Positions 55,835-62,318 of a DNA stretch of 62,318 bases are shown one piece after another (position 1 is the first letter of the stretch; each line of letters starts with the position of its first letter). Below the pieces are notes generated by a model, which saw nothing but the letters and a program-made list of their open reading frames with translations, was not told where the DNA came from and made no database searches. The stretch covers positions 1 to 62,318 of the forward strand of contig JAITOB010000005.1 in the NCBI GenBank assembly GCA_031290155.1, given 5' to 3'. This DNA is from Endomicrobium sp. GTDB taxonomy: Bacteria > Elusimicrobiota > Endomicrobiia > Endomicrobiales > Endomicrobiaceae. The translations under genes and the position numbers were made by a program.

Positions 55835-55935
55835 AAAAATCTCGTAAATTAACGAAACAACGGATTTCTAACAAATTTCTCAATAGTATATTGAGAAATT
55901 TGTTTAGTTGTTATACTAAATCTGACGAGGTTTTT
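55835..55935. repeat. Multi-stem palindromic element downstream of obgE
   Basis: An inner perfect 16-bp inverted repeat (AACAAATTTCTCAATA at 55870-55885, its complement at 55889-55904, loop GTA) lies inside a 6-bp stem (AACAAC 55856-55861 with GTTGTT 55907-55912) and an 11-bp outer stem (55835-55845 with 55925-55935, one G-T pair). GATTT at 55863-55867 could alternatively pair with AAATC at 55918-55922. The outer right arm ends in five T. It could end obgE transcription or be a mobile or REP-like palindrome; it does not encode a protein. Confidence 0.75.
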
Positions 55936-55998
55936 CTGTAATTGTTGTATGTGTTTTATTTAAGGATTTTATAATTATAGAGCAGTTGGAGGTTTGAA

Positions 55999-56780
55999 AT
56001 GGTATTTGTTGATATTGACTCATTAAACAAAAAAAATAATGCAAAAGTATTTTTGTTTCAAAACTTTTAAATGAAATTTCTAATTATTGTAGGTCAAAAG
56101 TATGTTTTAGAAAGAATGTTGATAGGACTTCTTTTACTGGAAGATCTTCCGGGTCTGGCGAAAAACTCTAACTGTAAAAAGTTTAGCGGCTGCAATACAA
56201 GCTGAATACAGTTTACTCCGGATCTATTGCCTGCAGATATATTGGAATTTTAATTTATAATCCTCAAAGCGGTGATTTTTCTGTAAAAAAAGGTCTGTTT
56301 TGCAAATATAGTTCTTGCAGACAGCATCAACCGCGCGGCTACTAAAGTACAGAGCGCATTGCTTGAAGCAATGCAGGAAAAGCAAGCTACAATATCGGCG
56401 ATACTACATACGATCTGCCAAATTCCTTTTTAGTTATGGCGATTCAGAACTATAGAGCAGGAAGGGACATATCTGCTTCCTGAAACTCAAATTGACAGAT
56501 TTATGCTAAAACTTAAGATTTCTTATCCTGATAAAGTTGACGAAAAAATTATTTTGGAAAGAATGACACATTCAGTTGCTAAAATAAATTCTGTAATTGA
56601 TTTAAAAGAGGTGCAAAAAGCAAAAGATTTAAAGAGTCTTATTGCTTACGGCGCCTCGTCGTCTAGAGCTACAATCAACTTAACGCTTGCACAAAAGCTT
56701 ATGCCTTTTTGCAGGGCAGAGATTATGTTATTTCGGAAGATATAATTGCCAGAATCTTTGGCGGCGTAAAAGTCCCCTGA
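55999..56780 (+). pseudogene. MoxR-family AAA ATPase, decayed
   Basis: First member of the dead aerotolerance-type operon. GGAGG precedes ATG 55999. The pieces read MVFVDIDSLNKKNNAKV, then VGQKYVLERMLIGLL, LEDLPGLAKTLTVKSLAAAI (Walker A region) and [31 protein letters not shown] (Walker B; the usual DEINRAxPK reads DSINRAATK), MAIQNPIEQEGTYLLPE, RFMLKLKISYPD. A last frame ends ISEDIIARIFGGV at 56780. At least six frameshifts, and the start-to-end span lacks some of the usual 310 residues. MoxR chaperones partner VWA proteins such as BatA/B. Confidence 0.88.
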
Positions 56781-56856
56781 AAAATGTTTTTTATATCTTC
56801 AGCACGTCTTTAGGCTGTAAATCAGATGTGCCTGTATTTAGGGATTTATAATTTAT

Positions 56857-57722
56857 ATGTTAGACAAGGACATACTTAAAAAACGAATACAACAACTTGA
56901 AATAAAATCAAATAAACTTGTAAGTGAAATCTTGCCGGCCAATATCAAAGTGTTTTTAGAGGCCAGGGAATAGAATTTGCAGAGGTTAGAGAGTATCAGA
57001 TCGGCGATGATTTTAGAAGCATTGATCGTAATATTACCGCTCGTTACGGTAAACCTTATATAAAACTTTATATAAAACTTTTTTCAGAAGAAAGAGAACT
57101 TACGATAATTTTTCTTATAGATGTCTCATTATCGCAAGCATTTAGCAGTAATGATAAATTAAAGCCTGGAATTGCTGCAGAAGTCGCGGCTTTTTGGCAT
57201 TTGCTTCTTTAAAAAATAATGACAGAACGGGAATGCTTGCCTTACTGATAAAGTTGAAAAAGTTATTCCGCCGCGTAAAGGTAAAAATAATATTTTAAGA
57301 ATTATAAATACTCAATTCAAATCCGTCAGGCACAAAAATTTCTATATCAACGGCATTAAAAGCAGCGAATGAAATATGGCGTAGAAAAGGGGGATTTTTC
57401 TTATCTCAGATTTCCAAGATGAAAATTATGGGAGAGATTTAACAATAACAGCAACAAGACATGATTTAATTATGTATAAAATAGAAGATAACCGTGAAAA
57501 CGTTTTGTCGGGCCTAGGTTTGGCTGAAATGGAGGGTTCGGAAACAAAAGAAAGGATAATAGTTGACACGTCCGCCGTATCTGAAGCGTTTAAACAAAAA
57601 AAGCGGCTCATTTAAAAAAACAAAAGTCGGGGGGGGGTATAAATTTAAACACAGGCGAGTCTTATGTAAAACCGCTTATAAATTTTTTTAAAGAAAGAGA
57701 AAGACATATAAGTTTAAGGTAA
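56857..57722 (+). pseudogene. DUF58 protein, decayed
   Basis: Second gene of the moxR-bat cluster. MLDKDILKKRIQQLEIKSNK, then after a shift FRGQGIEFAEVREYQIGDDF, RSIDRNITARYGKPYIK, the DUF58 signature, then IDVSLSQAFSSN, NNDRTGMLA, TALKAANEIWRR and FFLISDFQDE. The stop at 57720-57722 overlaps the next ATG. A 12-bp tandem duplication at 57056-57079 inserts LYIK into KPYIKLF, and a G9 run sits at 57629-57637. Several frameshifts. Function of DUF58 proteins is unknown apart from association with MoxR. Confidence 0.85.
57629..57637 (+). repeat. G9 homopolymer tract in DUF58 pseudogene
   Basis: Nine G in a row in the late part of the decayed DUF58 gene, in the same genome where G-runs above five are otherwise rare in this window. 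Matches the G9 tract in the cinA pseudogene. Confidence 0.9.
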
Positions 57723-58570
57723 TGCGATATAAAATTTTTGATTTTATACGCTTTATTTATTTTTACAGGGTCTTCACTGCATGCGCAGGAGATCATAAAC
57801 TCTTTTATAGGCGATGTAACTAAATTTACTGTAAAAATGCAGCTGCCCTAAAACGCTCAAATAAACGTATCTCGAAATCTTAATTTTAATGATTTTGATA
57901 TCATAAGTTCAAATATTAAACATATTCCTGCTTCAGAAAATATTTACGAATTAATTTTTAATATTGCGGCGTATAAACTAGACTCTCTTACAATAAATCC
58001 TCTTACAATTTTATAGATTCCAATGGGTCTGCCAATTCATTTTTAACCACGAGAGCTAATGTTGAAGTTATAAGTATTATGGAAAACGAAACGGTACTGG
58101 ACATAAAAGATATTAAAGCCTTAAAAACATTGAAAATTAAAGCGGTGCATATATACTTAATAATTCCTATATTTATATTACTTTTTATCTCTACTATATC
58201 CGTTGTCAGAACTATCATAATACTGAAAAAGAAGCAAGAGCAAATTGAAATAGATATTAAAACTCAGGCTTTAAAAATTTTAAATGATTTATATGAAAAT
58301 AGAAACAATATAAGCACAAAAATCTTTTATTATAAAATGTCTGAAATTTTAAGAACGTACGTATCTAAATAGCATAATTTTGATGCCATGGAAATGACTA
58401 CGTCAGAATTTTTAATAAAATTAAAGTTTTCTTCCTAAAGAAATAAATATAAACGAATTTAAACATTATTAGAAATCTTTAATTTAGCAACATCTGCCGA
58501 TTTTATGCCGAATGAAATTGAAACTGAAAACAACTATAATTTTACCAAAAAGCTTTTGGAGCTGTTGTGA
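57722..58570 (+). pseudogene. Bat-operon membrane protein with signal peptide (DUF4381-like), decayed
   Basis: Starts by TAATG overlap with the DUF58 gene. Stitched frames give a signal peptide ending in SLHAQEIINSF, a beta-rich outer region (VTKFTVKMQLP, NINFNDFDIISSNIKHIPAS), a single membrane helix (about 58150-58215, HIYLIIPIFILLFISTISVV) and a C-terminal cytosolic part KMSEILRTYVSK...MEMTTSEFLIKLK, which resembles the small membrane protein found between DUF58 and BatA. Several frameshifts and stops (near 57735, 57850, 58014, 58372). Assigned mainly by position and topology. Confidence 0.7.
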
Positions 58571-59536
58571 GGTTTGCAAGTCCTTTATATCTTTTAATAT
58601 TTTTTTTATTGCTTATATTTGTATATTAACATTATAAAGAAAGATTCTTTTGTTTCTTACATTAGTTTTTCAAGAGTAAAACTTCTTAAAGACGATGGCA
58701 AAAAATTAAAAATCATATTTTTCAATATATTAAAGATTTTAAAATATATTGTTTTTATTTTAGTTATTATTTCTCTTGCAAGATCGCAGAAAGGAAGGGC
58801 TTTTGAACGGTCAACAGATAAAGGCATTGATATTATGATAGCGCTTGATACTTCAACAAGCATGCGTTCATTGGATTTTAAACCGTTAAATAGAATAGAG
58901 TCTGCAAAAAGTTACTGAAGGATTTGCAAAAGCAAGAAAATGCGACAGAATCGGACTTGTAATTTTTTCAGGTCTTGCTTTTACGCAGTGTCCGCTTACG
59001 ACTGACAAAGACTCTCTCGTTGAATTTATAAAATATAGATATTGGAGGACGGTACGACTGCAATAATGACTTCTGTAAATAGGCTGAAAGATAGCCCCGC
59101 TAAAAGTAAAATCATAATTCTTGTTACAGACGGTAATAATAATATGGGCGAGATTGATCCTGCAACTGCTTCAAAAATAGCCAAAGAAACATGCATAAAA
59201 ATTTACACTGTAGGCGTGGGCAGTCTTAAGGGCGCAATTTATGAAGTAGATGATCCTTTCTTTGTCAAAAGGGAAATTTTGTATACGCAGGATGCAATAA
59301 ATGAAAATGTTTTAAAAAAAAATAGCGCATAATACTGGTGGCGAGTATTTCAGAGCGCAGGATACAAAATCCTTTGAAAAAATAATGAAGCGGATAGATA
59401 AACTGGAAAAAGATGAGATTCAAGTTACGCAGTTTAATAACTACGACGAGTTATACAGATACTTTTTAATTCTGGCGTTTCTTTTGATTTTACTAATAAT
59501 AATTTTAGAAAATACATTTTTGAGAAAATCACCTTG
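58567..59536 (+). pseudogene. batA: BatA-like VWA membrane protein, decayed
   Basis: GTG 58567 overlaps the preceding stop (GTGA). N-terminal membrane helix FASPLYLLIFF, then a shift at 58629, a second helix (KYIVFILVIISLARS) and the von Willebrand A domain with MIDAS DTSTSM (DxSxS), RIGLVIFSGLAFTQCPLTTDKD, ILVTDGNNNMGEIDP and IYTVGVGS. It closes with a membrane helix (YFLILAFLLILLIIILE) and a stop at 59534-59536. Frameshifts near 58629, 58912, 59040, 59320. In Bacteroides, Bat proteins aid aerotolerance; the true role is periplasmic or membrane stress response. Confidence 0.87.
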
Positions 59537-59623
59537 AGATTTTTTAGTTATTCTTTTTAAAAAGATATTCTCAGGACATTATTAGAAATCTGTAAGATTA
59601 ATTATAAATATGGTTCTTGGTGT

Positions 59624-60613
59624 GTGTATTATTTTGTGTTTGCAGATAAAATTTATTTATTACTGTTGCTTTTAATGCCGTTTTTAGCTTTTTTCTTTAT
59701 TGCATTTAAAAACAGAAAAACAGCGTTGCATTTGTTAGTATCGCATGTGAATATATCGTCGCTTACAAACGTTAATTTAAAAGCGTATATAATAAAATAT
59801 ATTTTCTTCTGACGGAACTTTTTATTATTCTTGCAATAGCTCGTCCGCAGTACGGTGAAAGCTTGAAAACAGTTATTAAAGAATCTTCAGAAATAATTGT
59901 AGCTTTAGATATTTCAAAAAGTATGCTCGCTGAAGATTTAAAACCAAACAGGCTTGAAAAAGCTAAGATGATGGCTGAAAGAGTAATTGAAGGAAATCCA
60001 GGCGAAAAAATAGGTATCATTGTTTTTTCAGGGACAGCGATATGGCAATCCTACGACTTATGATTTAGAAGCGTTAAAGATGTTTTTAAAGCGTTGAGGT
60101 AAACGCTCTTCCTTTAGGAGACACAGGAATAAGCGATGCGGTTATTCCTGTGTCTCCTAAAGCGGTAAGCATTAAGTCTCTGACGCAGCTTTAGGGAGAG
60201 TATTGCTGCTGATAAGCGATGGAGAAGATCACGATTTAAAAATAAAAGAAGCAGTAAATGCAGCAAAAGGCGGGTTTAAAGATTATTTCTGTGCAATAGA
60301 AACACAAGAAGGATCTCCTGTTCCAATAAGAGATGGGGGCAGGTACGATAAAGGATTATTTAAAAGACAGGAATGCAGTATAGTCGTTAGTAAAGTAAAT
60401 TCAGTTTTGTTGAAAAATGTTGCTAAAGAAACAGGCGGAAAATATTTTGACGCTGCAGACAAAGATATTTCTTCAATTGTTGCGGAAACAATCTGCCGTT
60501 TAGATAAAAATAAAATTAAAACTGGCGAAAGAAATAGTAAAATAGACAGGTTTCAGATATTTTTGCTGGATGTCTTAATTGCACTGTTTGCGGAGTTTTT
60601 TTGTTTCCGTTAA
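59624..60613 (+). pseudogene. batB: BatB-like VWA membrane protein, decayed
   Basis: Second VWA protein of the operon. GTG 59624 starts YYFVFADKIYLLLLLLMPFL, a helix; after a shift at 59812 comes a second helix (LFIILAIARPQYGES), and the VWA MIDAS is DISKSMLAEDLKP, then EKIGIIVFSGTA, ISDAV..., LLLISDGEDHDLKIKEAVNA, RDGGRYDKGLFK and a C-terminal helix ending at 60613. Shifts near 59812, 60045, 60080 and a stop near 60194. A perfect 21-bp inverted duplication at 60112-60162 interrupts the VWA domain in frame. Confidence 0.87.
60112..60162. repeat. Perfect 21-bp inverted repeat inside batB
   Basis: CTTTAGGAGACACAGGAATAA (60112-60132), nine bases GCGATGCGG, then its exact reverse complement (60142-60162). 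The left arm encodes the expected LPLGDTGIS of BatB; the right arm is foreign to the family and is flanked by GCGG on both sides (60138-60141 and 60162-60165 region). It reads as an in-frame insertion of about 24 bp. Confidence 0.92.
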
Positions 60614-60773
60614 GATAAAAATAGAATTATTAAAGTTTATAAAGCGTATATATTTTTTGTATATGCCATTATTATATGTAATGTAAAAATAAATTTTAGC
60701 ATATGAACAAAATATTATAATAAGAAACCGAATATGAAGTTGTGATGATATATATTTTTAAAAGGTATTAATA

Positions 60774-61431
60774 ATGATAAATACGGTTCAAAAAAATTTG
60801 AGTATTAAAATATTTGCTGCTGTATTGCTGTTTATTTTTTATTTTCCTTTTAATTTTTTCACGTAAAGATATAAAAGGCAATAATAGAGCGGTAAAATAT
60901 TTTAACAAAGGTAATTTTGAAGTTGCATCTAAAAATTTTAATAAGGAACTTTGAAAGCTGTCCGGTAACTGCAGTATATTAAATATTACGGCAGGAATAT
61001 AAACTATATAAATTTGACGAAGCTCAAATGGAATATAATGCAGTTTTACAGTCTTTATGCGCTAACAGGGATGAAAAATTTACAGCTTTATATAGTTTGG
61101 AAATATTGAATATAAAAACAATAATTTTCAAAAGGCTGTGGATTTATATAAAGAAACGCTGAAGTTAAATCCAAAAGATAAAGATGCAAAATATAATCTT
61201 GAAGTAGCGTTACTGAAATTGAATAAACAAAACAATCAAAAAAAGCAGCCAAGACCAGAATAGAATCCAAGATGAAAATAATAAGCAGGATAAACGCAAT
61301 AACAATAGCGATAAAAATAAAAGTTTAGCAAATCAAAAAGAACGAAATGAACAAAACCAAGATAAACATTCAGAAATAAAAGGGCAGTTATGGATTTTTC
61401 ATCGCCTGATACAATAGATGATTTTTTTTAA
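60774..61431 (+). pseudogene. BatC-like TPR protein, decayed
   Basis: Preceded by AAAGG. An N-terminal hydrophobic anchor (FAAVLLFIFYFPF, shift near 60845) is followed by TPR-type repeats: NRAVKYFNKGNFEVASKNF, YKLYKFDEAQMEYNAVL and NNNFQKAVDLYKETLKLNP with KDAKYNLEVALLKLN, and then a polar tail rich in Asn, Gln and Lys (61240-61370) ending near MDFSSPDTIDDFF (stop 61429-61431). This N/Q/K tail is usual for BatC. Stops and shifts at 60865, 60950, 60990, 61100 and 61260. The gap back to batB (160 bases) is longer than normal for this operon. Confidence 0.8.
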
Positions 61432-62146
61432 TAATGTCTCAAATATGGGGCAAGGACAAAATAAAAATTTGGAAACTAATTCCATAGAAGTAAAAATTAT
61501 TGTCGTTCCTAGTGAAGGTAAACCTGTTGATTTTACAGGTTCTACAGGCGATTTTAAAATCAAGAGTTCTATTGATAAACAAAATGTCAAAACAAACGAA
61601 CCTGTAACTTTAACTGTAATTGTAAGCGGTATAAATTTTAATGCTTATGACGGTTTTGATAAGTATGACACTATTATTGCAAACACTAATGACAATTCAA
61701 AAGAATTTAAAACAATATTTATTTCTCTTGTTCCGGGTGAAAAAGAAATACCTGCGACAAGTCTTTCTTTTTTTTAATCCGTTAAAAACAATACGAAATA
61801 ATAAAAACACAATCGTATAAAATTACGGTAAACGGCGCACCTGTGTATGGTAATGAAAATTTTGAAAACAAGTCAAAAATCAAGTTGTTTCTTCCTTTTG
61901 TTTTATTTTTTATTATAACCTTAGCCTAAAAAAATATATGTGAAAAAAATGTCACTAAACCCGTTTGAAAAATTTAAAACCAATCGCTTTATAAAAGTAC
62001 AGAAATTAATAAAAAAATCTAAAAATGAAATAGTTGGAAATAATTTTGAAGTAGCCGAAGATTTAATTTATCAGGTTCTTATTGAGACTATAAATATTAA
62101 GATTGGTATTATATCAGACAATTTGCCAGCAGATTCAGATAATTGA
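61432..62146 (+). pseudogene. BatD-like protein, decayed and shortened
   Basis: Only part of a normally 500-600-aa protein. A 120-codon stretch (open 61418-61777) reads EVKIIVVPSEGKPVDFTGST and SIDKQNVKTNEPVTLTVIVS, the repeated beta-domain signature of BatD, and after a shift FENKSKIKLFLPFVLFF (membrane helix) and a cytosolic tail MSLNPFEKFKTNRFIKVQKL ending at 62146. The N-terminal half and the join to BatC are missing, so an internal deletion probably fused the end of batC to the middle of batD. Two shifts are visible near 61778 and 61930. Confidence 0.75.
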
Positions 62147-62181
62147 AAATTTACTAAACTAATAATTTTAAAAGGAGTAGT

Positions 62182-62318
62182 ATGGGAAACGAGTCAGAAA
62201 TGGCAGGATGTTTACTGGTGCCAATACAATATCTAACAGTGTGCTTGAAATATATGCTAATGACGATATAAATTATGAACTGTGCTTAGGAACTAATGGC
62301 AGACTGAATTATTATTGT
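62182..62318 (+). pseudogene. Fragment running off the window, possibly batE TPR gene
   Basis: AAAGGAG stands five bases before ATG 62182. The ATG frame closes within 29 codons; the next frame reads ANTISNSVLEIYANDDINYE and LCLGTNGRLNYY, which loosely resembles a TPR repeat (NYELCYNLGNAYYRLG-type). By gene order moxR-DUF58-batA-batB-batC-batD, a batE TPR gene would come next. The evidence is position plus a vague resemblance, and the 3' end is outside the window. Confidence 0.35.

Noticed and set aside
1-62318. Frameshifts explained as sequencing error
   Set aside because: Large neighbouring genes (carB, polA, ftsH, mprF, glmS) are error-free, while damaged genes carry several lesions each plus deletions and duplications. 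Errors would be spread evenly. Raw reads would settle it.
1-62318. CRISPR arrays, tRNA or rRNA genes, insertion sequences, prophage
   Set aside because: Scanned the long gaps for regular repeats, cloverleaf arms with GTTCGA-type loops, transposase motifs and phage genes; found none I could support.

Overview
The window is AT-rich bacterial chromosome (about 30% G+C by eye) carrying ordinary housekeeping genes alongside many decaying ones. Intact genes use clean Shine-Dalgarno sequences and tight ATGA overlaps. Between them sit multi-frameshifted genes that are still easy to recognise: a DNA methyltransferase, hpt, an M20 peptidase, a glycosyltransferase, cinA, xth and an entire moxR-bat operon. 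That pattern, with no insertion sequences, prophage genes or tRNAs seen, suggests a host-restricted bacterium early to midway through genome reduction. A split, archaeal-style glutamate synthase, Rho, c-di-AMP synthase, MprF and retained amino-acid, nucleotide and cofactor pathways fit an Elusimicrobiota endosymbiont of the Candidatus Endomicrobium type (termite-gut flagellate symbionts). That placement is inference from gene content, not a database match.

Layout. 1-1.4 kb: remnant of a restriction-modification locus. 1.8-12 kb: carA, an amino-acid permease, carB, purF and pyrG (carbamoyl phosphate, purine and CTP synthesis). 12-20 kb: def, fmt, trxA, trxB-polA-coaE (each overlapping by ATGA) and rho. 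20-23 kb, minus strand: ybaB, a small membrane protein, nadC-birA; then an archaeal-type OGG on the plus strand. 24.8-34 kb: an ABC ATPase, mprF, tilS, dead hpt, ftsH, folE, folP. 33.5-38.3 kb: cdaA, a 26-codon YbbR/CdaR-like remnant, glmM, pdxJ, glmS, linking c-di-AMP to amino-sugar synthesis for the cell wall. 38.5-41.8 kb: acpS, nnrD and two pseudogenes. 42-47.2 kb, minus strand: a five-gene split glutamate synthase, divergent from thrC. 48.6-55.8 kb: dead cinA, Nudix hydrolase, YccA-like protein, engB, dead xth, an aspartate aminotransferase, rplU-rpmA-obgE. 56-62.3 kb: the completely disrupted moxR / DUF58 / batA-B-C-D-(E) operon.

Together the intact genes make nucleotides, glutamate/aspartate/threonine, NAD, CoA, folate and PLP, and keep translation, DNA replication and envelope synthesis running. 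What is dying is restriction, purine salvage, a surface-glycan transferase, base-excision/competence-linked functions and the aerotolerance operon. The most interesting signals are the 26-codon CdaR-like micro-ORF still translationally coupled to both neighbours, a perfect 21-bp inverted duplication inside batB that looks like a template-switch event, two G9 tracts in pseudogenes, a multi-stem palindromic element after obgE, back-to-back palindromes upstream of carB, and candidate leaderless promoters at def and the OGG gene. I found no convincing wholly new multi-gene system.
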